In this document: one piece after another, positions 37,741-46,694 of the stretch | Layout of the letters: each line of letters starts with the position of its first letter | Numbering within the stretch: position 1 is the stretch's first letter | Assembly: GCF_036345915.1 (NCBI RefSeq) | Contig: NZ_CP107785.1 | Location: 7,812,001-7,876,000, forward strand | DNA length: 64,000 nt | Direction: 5' to 3' | Origin: Nocardia sp. NBC_00565 | GTDB taxonomy: Bacteria; Actinomycetota; Actinomycetes; Mycobacteriales; Mycobacteriaceae | Made by a program: the position numbers and the translations under genes | The notes under the pieces: model-generated | What the model was told of the DNA's origin: nothing | What the model saw: the letters and a program-made list of their open reading frames with translations, nothing else | Databases searched by the model: none

Positions 37741-38118
37741 CTCTCGACGACGCCGGTGGCGCAGCGAGATCTCTCATCGGCGTGGTGCCCGCGCGGCAGT
37801 CCCACGAAGACTGTCGTGGACTGGCGTTGCGAACGCCCACGGAAAAACGGCGTGGGCATGAAACACCCCACGGGTATTGATGACGCACCCGACCCCTGCC
37901 GTCCTTCCTACCGTCCCGATGCGGTTGGAAGCCAGTGGTGTTTCGCATTGATTCGGACCGTCCAGCAAGTGTGTCGTGCGACACATATGCCGTTGGCGGT
38001 CACCATCTTTCGTGAAATGGGCCGGTCACGTCGGCGAGTCTCGGTGCGCCCATTGGGTCGATCGGGCGGACGGTTGAAGCGAGCACCAAACTTCTTCGTG
38101 AGATAAATCACGCTGACA
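37741..38118. other. Intergenic region upstream of the L,D-transpeptidase
   Basis: This 378-nt stretch separates the P450 stop from the transpeptidase start, both on the minus strand. Open frames on the plus strand have no family resemblance and are rejected. The only notable signal is the 16-bp palindrome at 37970-37985. Confidence 0.4.
37970..37985. promoter_or_regulatory. 16-bp palindrome, possible operator
   Basis: tgtgtcg (37970-37976) and cgacaca (37979-37985) are separated by 2 nt, the shape of a TetR/GntR-type operator. It is about 230 nt upstream of the L,D-transpeptidase. No regulator gene lies next to it, so its role is open. Confidence 0.3.
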
Positions 38119-39534
38119 TCACGCCAGTACATCGAATGGAATCGACCGATGCGGACCGGTCGCGATGTTGTGTGGCACCGCCAGCGGCACCCGCCCCCGC
38201 GCGTAGCGCGGCGCGAGCCGCAGCCGCACCCGAGTGAGGATCGTGGCGAGTACGACCCGCAGTTCGTAATCGGCCAGTGACGCCCCGACACACCGCCGGT
38301 GCCCGCCACCGAACGGCGCGAATTCGAACGGCCCGTATTTGCGATCGATGAACCGCTCGGGTCGGAACAGGTCCGGATCCGACCACACCGCGGGATCCCA
38401 CACCGCAGGATCGGTGTGGAGCAGCGGCACCGCGACCCCCATCGTGTCGCCCGCGGCGAGCGCGACGCCGCGCAGCGTGAACGGCGCGGTCAATCTGCGC
38501 AGGACAATCGGCACGGTGGGATGCAGCCGCAGCGTCTCCTGGCAGACCGCGTCCAGATACGGCAGACCGGCCAGCTCGAGCGGGGTGGCGTCCGGCCCCG
38601 CCGAGTCCAGTTCGGCGTGCAGGCGTGCCAGCGCTTCGGGTTCCCGGTGTAGATGGAACAGCGCCCACACCAGGCTGGTCGCGGTGGTCTCGTGCCCGGC
38701 GACGAGCAGGGTGCGCAGTTGTTCGCACAGATCGTCATCGGTGATCGAGGTGCCGTCGTCATAGCTGGTCGTCAGCAGCATGCCGAGAATGTCGGCGCCG
38801 CCCCGGTGCCGGTCGGTCACCGCCCTTCGCCGCGCGATATCGGCCAGGATCAGCTCGTCCAGCCGCGCGCGGGCCGCGACGAACCGATCCCACGGCGCAT
38901 ATCCGAACAGCCCGTGGCGCAGCGCGGGGACCAGCATCAGCGGCCCCGAGAAGGCGGTGAGGAATTCCGCGACCGCGGCGGTGTATTCGGCGCGGCGCTG
39001 GTGGCTGTCCACCCCGAAAACCGCCTCCAGAATCACCCGCAGCGTGATCGCCCTGGCCGCCGCACGCGAGTCGATGCGCGTGCCAGGTCGCCAGGCCGGG
39101 CTGGATTCGCTTGTGCTGCCGGATATTTCGCCCACGGCGGAGTCGCGAATGAGTTCGCCGTAGGCGCGGATCCTGGCGCCGTGAAACGCGGGTGCGAGCA
39201 GTGCCCGATCGCGGCGGTGCCGTTCGCCCGCGGCCAGGATCAGTGAGGCGGACCCGACCAGCGGTTCGATCGGATTCGGCCGCGGCGGTTCGAGTAGGTC
39301 GATCGGTGCGCGAAAGATCTCGCGGGCGCCCTCGGCGGTTCCGGTGAACAACACCGCACCGAAACCGGGGAACCGGACGTAGAACGGGTCGCCCTCGCGC
39401 GCCCGTCGCCACCGGAAATACCGCTCGAAATCGATGCCCGCCGCCAGCGCGTGCGCGACAGCCATCCGGGGCACGCGCGGCATCGATGGTGCGGCCTCGT
39501 GCCCACCCTCGCCTGGTGTGCCCGCGTGTCCCAT
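38119..39534 (-). CDS. Cytochrome P450
   Basis: This 471-residue haem monooxygenase carries the oxygen-binding I-helix VAGHETTATSLVW, the ExxR pair ETLRLHPTVP, and the haem loop FAPFGGGHRRCVGASLA with the axial Cys. There is no membrane anchor, as in bacterial soluble P450s. It resembles the group that includes M. tuberculosis CYP132/CYP138, but substrate and subfamily are not assignable. No ferredoxin or reductase gene is adjacent. It starts 16 nt after the serine hydrolase stop on the same strand, so the two are probably co-transcribed. Confidence 0.93.
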   Translation of the reverse strand: MGHAGTPGEGGHEAAPSMPRVPRMAVAHALAAGIDFERYFRWRRAREGDPFYVRFPGFGAVLFTGTAEGAREIFRAPIDLLEPPRPNPIEPLVGSASLILAAGERHRRDRALLAPAFHGARIRAYGELIRDSAVGEISGSTSESSPAWRPGTRIDSRAAARAITLRVILEAVFGVDSHQRRAEYTAAVAEFLTAFSGPLMLVPALRHGLFGYAPWDRFVAARARLDELILADIARRRAVTDRHRGGADILGMLLTTSYDDGTSITDDDLCEQLRTLLVAGHETTATSLVWALFHLHREPEALARLHAELDSAGPDATPLELAGLPYLDAVCQETLRLHPTVPIVLRRLTAPFTLRGVALAAGDTMGVAVPLLHTDPAVWDPAVWSDPDLFRPERFIDRKYGPFEFAPFGGGHRRCVGASLADYELRVVLATILTRVRLRLAPRYARGRVPLAVPHNIATGPHRSIPFDVLA

Positions 39535-39550
39535 ATCTATAGCTACGAAC

Positions 39551-40825
39551 TCACCGGGCGCCTGGTTCGACCGGTCCCATCGACTTCACCTTCCGCACCG
39601 TATTGGCCGTCATCGCCGCAATGCGGGCGAGGCGGGCATCCCCGAGCGCGGTCACCATATTGCCGAGACGGTTGGTGACGAAGGCAATCGACATACCGAG
39701 CTCGGGATCGGCGTAGGCCCCCGAACCGCCGAGTCCGTAGTGCCCGAAGGCTCTTCCCGGCTGCTGCTTGGACATCAACACCGGGCGGTGATAGCCGAGC
39801 GTGAATTTCAGCGGCAGTCCGAGCACGTAGTCGCGGCTTTCGGAGCGCTGCGTCTGATTGATGATCTCGATCGTCTCGGGTTTCAGTAACTGCACGGCCC
39901 CGATGCCGAGCCCGCCGCGTACGGGATCGAGCGCCTCGACCCGACCGCCGTTGGCCAGCGCCCCATACATTCTGGCCAGTGCGCGCGCCGAGAAGACGCC
40001 GTTCCAGCCCGGCATCACCGCATCGTGCACGCGCGGGTCGCGGACCAGTTCGTCGAAGCTCTCCGGCATGCCCGCCTCGGCGAGTCCGCGGATCGGCCGC
40101 ACCCAGGACAGCACCGATGACGCGGTGTTCCAACGGATTCCGGGCGGGCTCAGATGCGGAAAGATCTTGGCGATCCGGTAGCGCTCGGATTCCGGTACCC
40201 GGAACCAGAATTCGTCATAGCCGAGCGGCTCGGCGATCTCGCGACGCAGCACCTCGGTGAACGGATCCCCGGTGACCCGCTGCACGATCTCGGCCACCAG
40301 CCAGCCGAAGGTGATGGCGTGATATCCGGAGCTGCGGATCCGGCGCGGATCGGCCGGACTCTCGGCCAGCGCGCGCACCACGGCGTCGTAATCGAGGATG
40401 CCCTCGCGGCCGGGCACCAGGCCGCGGACGCGATGCAGCCCGGCGTGGTGCGAGAGTACGTCGCGCACCGTGATGTCTTCCTTGCCGTGTGCGCCGAACT
40501 CCGGCCAATACGCCGCTACCGGAGTGCTGTAGTCGATCAGGCCCCGCTCGGCGAGCCGGTGCACCACGGTGGTGGCGACACCCTTGCCGGTGGAGAAGGT
40601 GAGCGCCACATTGTCACCGCTCCAGCGCCGATCCCTGGCCGCCCAACCCGCCCAGATATCGACGACGGGTCGACCGTCCAGGTAGATCGCGAGCGCCCCG
40701 CCACCGCGGGTCGGCTGGGTGAACATGCCGAAGAAATGGTCGGCGAGCCGGACGAATTTCGGATCGACGAGCATCTCCCGTGGCGCGGCGGGCTGTCGAT
40801 CCGGTGCTGGGATGGCAGAAACCAC
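39551..40825 (-). CDS. Serine hydrolase, beta-lactamase/family VIII esterase type
   Basis: This is a 424-residue protein of the class C beta-lactamase-related esterases (LipE/LipL-like). The catalytic Ser-x-x-Lys is in FSTGKGVATT (about residue 90). The second motif lies around SSGYHAITFGWL, and a C-terminal FGHYGLGGSGAYADPE matches the HTG/GxG region. In mycobacteria such proteins are lipases or esterases. The substrate is unknown. GTG 40825 has AGGAGG 8 nt upstream. The frame is open far upstream, but that part appears to be a separate small-gene remnant. It likely forms an operon with the P450. Confidence 0.85.
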   Translation of the reverse strand: MVSAIPAPDRQPAAPREMLVDPKFVRLADHFFGMFTQPTRGGGALAIYLDGRPVVDIWAGWAARDRRWSGDNVALTFSTGKGVATTVVHRLAERGLIDYSTPVAAYWPEFGAHGKEDITVRDVLSHHAGLHRVRGLVPGREGILDYDAVVRALAESPADPRRIRSSGYHAITFGWLVAEIVQRVTGDPFTEVLRREIAEPLGYDEFWFRVPESERYRIAKIFPHLSPPGIRWNTASSVLSWVRPIRGLAEAGMPESFDELVRDPRVHDAVMPGWNGVFSARALARMYGALANGGRVEALDPVRGGLGIGAVQLLKPETIEIINQTQRSESRDYVLGLPLKFTLGYHRPVLMSKQQPGRAFGHYGLGGSGAYADPELGMSIAFVTNRLGNMVTALGDARLARIAAMTANTVRKVKSMGPVEPGAR

Positions 40826-41407
40826 GGGTCGCACCTCCTGCTGGCTGGGGCCGAATTTGCTGGCTGGGCCGAACTTCAGCCTAGCTCCGATCTTGGTGTT
40901 CGCCGGCGACCGAACGGTGTGGTCGGGCAGGTCGCGCCAGTTGCCGAATTCCCGGCGAGGGCGGCCGTGCCCAGGCAGACCACCGAACTGTCGGCGGTCG
41001 CGACCTGCGCGCGTGAGCCCGCTGTCGGATACGCAATGCACATCGGTTGCTGATGCCACTACGGAAAGTATCAGCGAGGCTCCGACCGCGGCCGTGGTAC
41101 AGGCGATTGCGCTGATCAGGTTCACCGACGAACTCCTCTCACGCCGGAAACCCCACCATACCCAGATCGGTTGCTGGAAGGTCGATTCCGCTGGTCTGCC
41201 GCCGCGCCGCAGTGATCGAACCGACATTGCCGCCCGATCGGGTCGATGTCTCGACACCGGGACACCTTCTCCACCGTGGTGCGTCGTCGACTCGACGCGT
41301 GCGCGGTCGGTGGTGTAAGCATGGCGTGGTATTTCATGTATTGCTAGATCAACTTCGGATTCCGACGGGGGTATGAGTTCGGAGCGTTACAGCCGGGAGG
41401 ACTGTAA
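40826..41407. other. Intergenic region between serine hydrolase and LppU-like gene
   Basis: This 582-nt region contains a possible frameshifted small secreted protein on the minus strand (40876-41125, listed separately) and the presumed divergent promoters. The lipoprotein leader (41320-41400) is comparatively A/T-rich. No hairpin terminator was noted. Confidence 0.4.
40876..41125 (-). pseudogene. Possible frameshifted small secreted protein
   Basis: GTG 41125 has AGGAG 7 nt upstream and opens with a convincing signal peptide (NLISAIACTTAAVGASLILS, then VVASA). After about 40 residues the frame turns Arg-rich. A shift near 41010 enters a frame reading QVATADSSVVCLGTAALAG and further to a TGA at 40876-40878, with a secreted-protein composition and spaced Cys. 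Either a single-base indel broke a small exported-protein gene, or one of the two halves is coincidence. It may alternatively be a sequencing error. No homologue was recognised. Confidence 0.3.
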
Positions 41408-42079
41408 GTGTCTCGTCAACTGATCTCGGGTCGCCTAGCGACGGCGATCGTCGCCGCGGTCGCTGTGGTCGCCGCACTCTCGCTCGCGGGCTGCGGCAAC
41501 AAAATCAGCGGCAACGCCCAGCCCGCGGTGCAGAACGGGACCATCGATGCGGTCTCGTCCACCAACACTCCGAGAACCTCATCCGCCAAGCCCACTTCGA
41601 GTGGGCGGCCGACGACCGGCGCCCGCCCGTCCTCCGGCAAGCCGACCGCGACCACCTCGCCGTCCAAGGGCGGCAACACCGACTTCCAGGCCAGTGTCGG
41701 TGACTGTGTCACCCTCGGCGGCACCACCGACAACGCCACCATCGCCAAGGCCTCGTGTGGCAGCCGGGCGTCGAACTACAAGGTGATCGGCAAGGCGGCG
41801 ACCAGTTCGCAGTGCGTCGCCGACCGCGACTCCGCCTACTTCGAAACCCTCAACGGCGCGCAGCAGGGTGCGATCTGCCTGGATATCGATTGGGTCGTCG
41901 GCGGCTGCATGGATATCAGCGGTGAGGACCCCAAGCGCATCGACTGCACCGAACGGGTCAGCCAGGGTGTGAAGGTCACCAATATCGAGCAGGGCGCCGA
42001 CGACGCCAGCGTCTGCGGTAGCAGCAGCGGGTTCGAGTACCCGACGCGGCATTTCGTGGTCTGCGTCCAGAATCTCTGA
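41408..42079 (+). CDS. LppU/SCO3897-type lipoprotein
   Basis: This 223-residue lipoprotein has a hydrophobic signal followed by the lipobox LAGC (Cys about 29). A Ser/Thr/Pro-rich linker (about 45-90) leads to a C-terminal domain with six or more Cys: VGDCVTLGG, ASCGS, QCVADRDSAYFETL, ICLDIDWVVGGCMDI and VVCVQ. The last part matches the LppU group of mycobacteria and streptomycetes, of unknown function. GTG 41408 follows GGGAGGACTGTAA. It is transcribed with, or just before, the exporter starting 39 nt downstream. Confidence 0.82.
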   Translation: MSRQLISGRLATAIVAAVAVVAALSLAGCGNKISGNAQPAVQNGTIDAVSSTNTPRTSSAKPTSSGRPTTGARPSSGKPTATTSPSKGGNTDFQASVGDCVTLGGTTDNATIAKASCGSRASNYKVIGKAATSSQCVADRDSAYFETLNGAQQGAICLDIDWVVGGCMDISGEDPKRIDCTERVSQGVKVTNIEQGADDASVCGSSSGFEYPTRHFVVCVQNL

Positions 42080-42118
42080 CCGCCACGAAATTCGGCTCGC
42101 GGAGGTTACGTTGGGCCG

Positions 42119-43570
42119 GTGAGCGTTACTGAACTACCCCGGCTGAGTTCAGCCACCGGCCGCTGGATCCTGCTGGCCACCATCCTCGGCTCGTCGGTGG
42201 CCTCACTGGACGCCACCGTCGTCAATATCGCGCTGCCGCGCATCGGTGAATCCCTGGACACCGATGTCGCGGGGCTGCAGTGGACACTCAACGGCTACAC
42301 GCTGACCCTGGCCTCGTTCATCCTGCTCGGCGGCTCGCTCGGCGACCATCTCGGTCGGCGCAAGGTCTTCGTCTGGGGTGTCATCGGTTTCGCGCTGGCC
42401 TCGGTGCTCTGCGGCGCCGCGGTGAATATCGAGATGCTGATCGTGGCCCGGGTGCTGCAGGGCGTGGCGGGCGCGCTGCTCACCCCGGGCAGTTTGGCCC
42501 TGATCTCCTCGTCCATCGATCAACGTGATCAGGGCGCGGCGATCGGGCTGTGGTCCGGCTTCGGCGGTGTCGCCGGTGCGCTCGGGCCGTTCCTCGGCGG
42601 CTGGCTGATCGAGCTGGCGGGCTGGCAGTCCATCTTCTTCATCAATGTGCCGCTCGCACTGGTTGTCGTCGTCGTCGCGCTGAAGCATGTGCCGGAGAGC
42701 CGCGATCCGAATGCCACGGCGCGACTGGATGTTCCCGGCGCGGTGGTGGTCGCGCTGGCCTTGGGCGCGTTGACCTTCGGCCTGATCGACTCGATGCCGC
42801 TGCTGGTGGTCGCGGGTCTGCTGCTGCTCACGCTCTTCGTGGTGATCGAACTGCGCAGTGATCATCCGCTGGTGCCGCCGTCGCTGTTCGCCTCGCGCGT
42901 CTTCACCGCCGCGAACCTGGTCACCCTCGCGGTCTATGCCGCGCTCGGTGGCGTCTTCTTCCTCCTGGTCCTGCAACTGCAGTTGGTGGCGAAGTACTCG
43001 CCACTGATGTCGGGGGTGGCCACCGTCCCGGTCACGCTGGTCATGCTGGTGTTCTCCGCGCCGGCCGGCCGCTGGGCGCAGGTGCACGGTGCGCGCATTC
43101 CGATGACGGTCGGTCCGCTGCTGGCCGCTGGCGGCCTGGTGTTGTTGCTGCGCATCGGACCCGACACCACCTACCTGACCGATGTGCTGCCCGGCGTGCT
43201 GGTGTTCGGACTCGGCTTGTCGGCGCTGGTCGCCCCGCTCACCGGTGCGGTGCTCGGCGCGGTGCCCTCGAGTGAGGCCGGTATCGCCTCCGGGGTGAAC
43301 AATGCCGTCGCCAGGACCGCCCAGCTGCTGGCCGTCGCCGCGCTGCCCGGTCTGGCCGGGATTTCCGGATCACTCAGTGACCCGGTCGAATTCGATCGTG
43401 GCTTCGGCGTCGCGATATGGATCTGCGTCGGCCTGCTGGTGGCCGGTGCACTGCTGGCCGCCGTGCTGCTGCGCGCGCCGCGGCACGCACCGACATTGGA
43501 CAATGTCGACTGCATGCCGCAGTTCGGGGTCGCCGGTCCGGCGCTGGCACCGCTCGGTAAAAAAGAATGA
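42119..43570 (+). CDS. MFS drug exporter, DHA2 (EmrB/QacA) family
   Basis: This is a 483-residue protein with about 14 membrane segments. It has the DHA2 signatures LDATVVNIALPRIGESL (helix 1), GDHLGRRKVFVWG (loop 2-3) and LLTPGSLALISSSI (motif C region). Members export antibiotics, dyes or lipids by proton antiport. The actual substrate is unknown. GTG 42119 is adopted with GGAGG about 13 nt upstream, which is a longer spacing than usual. The gene ends before a repeat and a bidirectional terminator. Confidence 0.92.
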   Translation: MSVTELPRLSSATGRWILLATILGSSVASLDATVVNIALPRIGESLDTDVAGLQWTLNGYTLTLASFILLGGSLGDHLGRRKVFVWGVIGFALASVLCGAAVNIEMLIVARVLQGVAGALLTPGSLALISSSIDQRDQGAAIGLWSGFGGVAGALGPFLGGWLIELAGWQSIFFINVPLALVVVVVALKHVPESRDPNATARLDVPGAVVVALALGALTFGLIDSMPLLVVAGLLLLTLFVVIELRSDHPLVPPSLFASRVFTAANLVTLAVYAALGGVFFLLVLQLQLVAKYSPLMSGVATVPVTLVMLVFSAPAGRWAQVHGARIPMTVGPLLAAGGLVLLLRIGPDTTYLTDVLPGVLVFGLGLSALVAPLTGAVLGAVPSSEAGIASGVNNAVARTAQLLAVAALPGLAGISGSLSDPVEFDRGFGVAIWICVGLLVAGALLAAVLLRAPRHAPTLDNVDCMPQFGVAGPALAPLGKKE

Positions 43571-43643
43571 GCGAGCGCAGCGAGCGAACAACAAGCACAG
43601 CCGGGCGGACCCGCTCGTTCCGGAGCCGAGCGCCAGCGAGGCG
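43569..43643 (+). repeat. Paired GAGCGAGCG-type dispersed repeat, copy B
   Basis: The left part gagcgagcgcagcgagcga (43569-43587) and the right part starting ggagccgagcgccagcga (43622-43643) are identical to the copy at 2022-2090 but have an unrelated 34-nt spacer. The left part begins on the last base of the exporter stop codon. The right part runs into the terminator stem. Confidence 0.75.
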
Positions 43644-43647
43644 CAGG

Positions 43648-43675
43648 AATGAGCGGGTCTTTCGACCCGCTCATT
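43648..43675. terminator. Bidirectional terminator hairpin
   Basis: aatgagcgggtc (43648-43659) and gacccgctcatt (43664-43675) form a perfect 12-bp stem with a 4-nt tttc loop. It sits between the convergent exporter (stop 43570) and serine protease (stop 43696). Confidence 0.8.
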
Positions 43676-43695
43676 CGGTGTTCGGTCGATCTCGA

Positions 43696-44370
43696 CTAGA
43701 TCGGGTTGAAGCCGGCGCCCACGCTGCCACGGGCGTTGATATCGCCCATGATCGAGCTCAAATTGGTGCCGACCTCGGGGCCGAAGCAGGCGATCGCCAG
43801 GTAGGCGTTCACCATGCCGACCAGTGTGGTGCCGACGACGACCGGCGCGCCGGAATCGCCTTCCACCACGCACATCTGCGACCAGGTCTCCATATTCGTG
43901 CCGAAGACGTCACCCCAGGCGATGCCGCAGGTGTTGCCGGTGGTGCGGCCTTCCTTGCAGACGATCATCGGGAACTGCGCAGGGCCGCCGATTCCGGTGA
44001 TGGTGACGCCGCCGATCCGGTTGACCGGGATGATCTTGCCCGGCTCGAACTGGATGATGGCGTAGTCCAGATCGTGGTTGGAGTAGACGAACCGGCCGAT
44101 CACGCCTGCGCCGCGATCAGTCTCGGCGTACACCTGAGCGCCCGGGTCGCCGCAGTGTCCGGCGGTCAATCCGACCAACCGACCCGCGCCGTCGTAACCG
44201 ACTGTCGTTACGGTGCACTCGAACTGGTTATCGATGATGATCCCCGACCCACCGCCGACGACCGGAGGCCCCGGCGCGGCGTCCGCGGTCCCGGCCCCTG
44301 TCGCGAGCAGCGCCGCACCAAGAGCTACGGCGAAGGCGGCGTTGGCCACCTTGGCGAGTTTGCTGAACAT
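43696..44370 (-). CDS. Secreted S1-family (trypsin-like) serine protease
   Basis: This 224-residue exported protease has a signal peptide at residues about 1-32 (ANAAFAVALGAALLATGAGTADA). The catalytic triad is visible as His in LTAGHCGD, Asp in SNHDLDYAII and Ser in VEGDSGAPVV. Two Cys pairs (AGHC with ECTV, and CKEGRTTGNTCG) suggest disulfides. It is short, like streptogrisin-type mature domains, but has no long pro-region. ATG 44370 follows GGAGGGAC. A distal start at 44415 would only lengthen the signal. It ends at a shared terminator with the exporter. Confidence 0.9.
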   Translation of the reverse strand: MFSKLAKVANAAFAVALGAALLATGAGTADAAPGPPVVGGGSGIIIDNQFECTVTTVGYDGAGRLVGLTAGHCGDPGAQVYAETDRGAGVIGRFVYSNHDLDYAIIQFEPGKIIPVNRIGGVTITGIGGPAQFPMIVCKEGRTTGNTCGIAWGDVFGTNMETWSQMCVVEGDSGAPVVVGTTLVGMVNAYLAIACFGPEVGTNLSSIMGDINARGSVGAGFNPI

Positions 44371-44965
44371 GTCCCTCCAGACGTCGGAAGCCCGCACGAT
44401 ATCAATCTGTCGCACCCATCGTGTCAGTATTCGGCTCCGGGCGCGTCCTGTATCCCAGTGACCCGTCGCGAGTCGGTCGAATCATTTCCCGGCGACTGCT
44501 GGCGGATCGCTGGAATTGGTCAACTGTCTTGATGTCGATCGCGTCGCGGGTCCGCACTTTTCGACATTTCAGGTACAGCGTCTCATTTCTGGCAATAGCT
44601 GGTCTCTATAACAGTGGTCATCGTAATGCGCGCGATTGGTGTTTCGGCCGCTGGCGGAGGGTGTTCTCGAACGGTATTCGAATCGGTACATATTTTCGAT
44701 GAATTCTATCCGCTCAAATAACCGAACGGGCCATATCCGCCGGTGATGGACCCGGGTGGAACTGTGACCCGTTCTAGAAGTATCCCGGTTAACTTCGGGG
44801 CCCGTACCAAGCTCCGTGCCACTGCTCTTAGGGGTTCTCCAGCAGGGACTCTGAACTATGACTGCAATCACACCGTGATGCTGTGTTCTGCACTACTCCG
44901 TAGTAAGGTGCGTCAAGCAATCAAGTCGTCGGGGTTTGGTTTCCGGCGTCGAGAGGGGTTAGCCA
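44371..44965. other. Upstream region of the yrbE/mce operon
   Basis: This 595-nt divergent region is noticeably richer in A/T than its surroundings, especially 44500-44760. It must hold the protease and mce promoters. A perfect 8-bp palindrome ttctagaa is at 44772-44779, about 190 nt before yrbEA. I do not see a full KstR or FadR-type operator. No gene is supported here. Confidence 0.4.
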
Positions 44966-45820
44966 GTGCAGTCGACCAAGAGTCCACCAGCGCAGTCACG
45001 GATGAGTGATGCGGTCGATTGGACGAAGGCCTACTGGGAAGACCATCCGAAGCGCTCATTGGAGACCTTCGGTAGACAGATCACGATGGGGTTCGCTGCC
45101 GTCGCCGAGTTGTTCGTCGCGATATTCCGGCGTCGATTTCCCTATCGTGAGTTCATCCGGCAATGCGCCTTCATGTCCAGTGTCGCGGCGGCGCCAACCC
45201 TCCTGGTGGCTATCCCGATCGGCGTGATCGTCTCCATCCAGGTCGGCGCGGTCGCCAGCCAGGTCGGTGCGACCTCGTTCATCGGCGCGGCCAACGGTCT
45301 CGGCATCATCCAGCAGGGCGCGCCACTGGTCACCTCGCTGATGATCGCGGGCGCGGTCGGTTCGGCGATCACCGCCGATCTCGGTTCGCGCACCATCCGC
45401 GAGGAGATCGACGCGATGCGGGTGATGGGCGTGGATCCGCTGCGCCGCTTGGTCGCGCCTCGGCTCGGCGCAGCCATGCTGGTCAGCGTGTTGCTCTGTG
45501 GCTTCGTCGTTTTCGTCGGATTCTTGACCGGCTACATTTTCAATATTTTCGCGCAGAACGGCACCCCAGGTTCGTATGTCGGCACCTTCTCCTCGTTCGC
45601 CGTCACCATCGATCTTCTTGTCGCACTGGTGAAATCGTTGATCTTCGGGTTGCTCGCGGCGATCATCGCCTGTGATACCGGACTCAATACCCGCGGCGGT
45701 CCCGGTGGTGTCGCGAACTCGGTGAACTCGGCAGTTGTCAGTTCCGCCATCATGTTGTTCGGCGTGAACTTGATCATCACGCAGATCTACAACGTTCTCC
45801 TCCCCCCACAGGTGGTCTGA
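44966..45820 (+). CDS. yrbEA: YrbE-type ABC permease A of the mce operon
   Basis: This 284-residue inner-membrane permease (MlaE/YrbE family) is part of a lipid import system with the Mce proteins. It has five to six membrane segments. The family signature is TIREEIDAMRVMGVDPLRRLV (EExDA motif), which couples to the MceG ATPase, encoded elsewhere. GTG 44966 follows GAGGGGTTAG. A downstream ATG at 45002 is a possible alternative. yrbEB starts 4 nt after its stop. Confidence 0.94.
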   Translation: MQSTKSPPAQSRMSDAVDWTKAYWEDHPKRSLETFGRQITMGFAAVAELFVAIFRRRFPYREFIRQCAFMSSVAAAPTLLVAIPIGVIVSIQVGAVASQVGATSFIGAANGLGIIQQGAPLVTSLMIAGAVGSAITADLGSRTIREEIDAMRVMGVDPLRRLVAPRLGAAMLVSVLLCGFVVFVGFLTGYIFNIFAQNGTPGSYVGTFSSFAVTIDLLVALVKSLIFGLLAAIIACDTGLNTRGGPGGVANSVNSAVVSSAIMLFGVNLIITQIYNVLLPPQVV

Positions 45821-45824
45821 GCCG

Positions 45825-46688
45825 GTGTCATCAACCTACATACCGCCACTGCTGCGGCCGCTTCAGCAAATAAAGAAGTCCGCGCAGGCCCCGGTCGATA
45901 TGCTTGCGCGCCTGGGCCACCAGGTGTTCTTCTTCCTGCGGTCGGTCGGCTCGATTCCGGTGGCGCTGCGGCACTATCCGAAGGAAGTCTGGCGGCTGCT
46001 CTCGGATGTCACCTGGGGCAACGGCAGTCTGGTCGTCGGCGGCGGCACCATCGGCGTCATCCTCATCCTCAGCGCGTTCGGCGGGATGACGGTCGGCATC
46101 CAGGGCTATACCTCGCTGAATCTGCTCGGCCTGAGTCCGATCACCGGCGCCATCTCGGCGTTCGCGACCACCAGGGAGCTCGGGCCGCTGCTGGCCGCGC
46201 TGGCCTTCGCCGCGCAGGCCGGCTGTCGATTCACCGCACAGCTCGGTGCGATGCGGATCTCCGAGGAGATCGACGCGCTCGAGTCGATCGCGATCCGGCC
46301 GCTGCCCTACCTGGTGAGCACCCGGATGTTCGCGGCGATGGTCGCGATCGTCCCGCTCTACTGCATCGGCCTGGCCATGGCCTACATCTCGTGCTCGCTC
46401 ACGGTGCAGCTGATCGGCGGCACCTCCAGCGGCACCTACGCGCACTACTTCTATCAGTTCCTGATTCCAGTGGACGTGCTCTACTCACTGCTCAAGGCGA
46501 TGGTGTTCGTCGCGATCACCACGTTCATCCAGAGCTACTACGGCTTCTTCGCCTCGGGCGGTCCCGAGGGCGTTGGTATCGCGGCCGGTCGGGCCATCAA
46601 GATGAGCATCATCGTCGTGGTGTTCGCTGACCTGTTCATGACGTTGGCGATCTGGGGCGTCAATCCCGGCATCCGGATCTCGGGGTAG
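45825..46688 (+). CDS. yrbEB: YrbE-type ABC permease B of the mce operon
   Basis: This 287-residue second MlaE-family permease has the EExDA motif RISEEIDALESIAIRPLPYLVSTR and multiple membrane segments (GTIGVILILSAFGGMTVGIQ, AAMVAIVPLYCIGLAMAYI, KMSIIVVVFADLFMTLAIWG). It is expected to form the transmembrane heterodimer with YrbEA. The GTG start lies 4 nt after the yrbEA stop. mceA follows after 6 nt. Confidence 0.94.
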   Translation: MSSTYIPPLLRPLQQIKKSAQAPVDMLARLGHQVFFFLRSVGSIPVALRHYPKEVWRLLSDVTWGNGSLVVGGGTIGVILILSAFGGMTVGIQGYTSLNLLGLSPITGAISAFATTRELGPLLAALAFAAQAGCRFTAQLGAMRISEEIDALESIAIRPLPYLVSTRMFAAMVAIVPLYCIGLAMAYISCSLTVQLIGGTSSGTYAHYFYQFLIPVDVLYSLLKAMVFVAITTFIQSYYGFFASGGPEGVGIAAGRAIKMSIIVVVFADLFMTLAIWGVNPGIRISG

Positions 46689-46694
46689 GACGAG

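Noticed and set aside
44371..44965. KstR- or FadR-type operator for the mce operon
   Set aside because: Only an 8-bp ttctagaa palindrome is present, without the spacing or flanks of a KstR site. It is mentioned but not called as a binding site.
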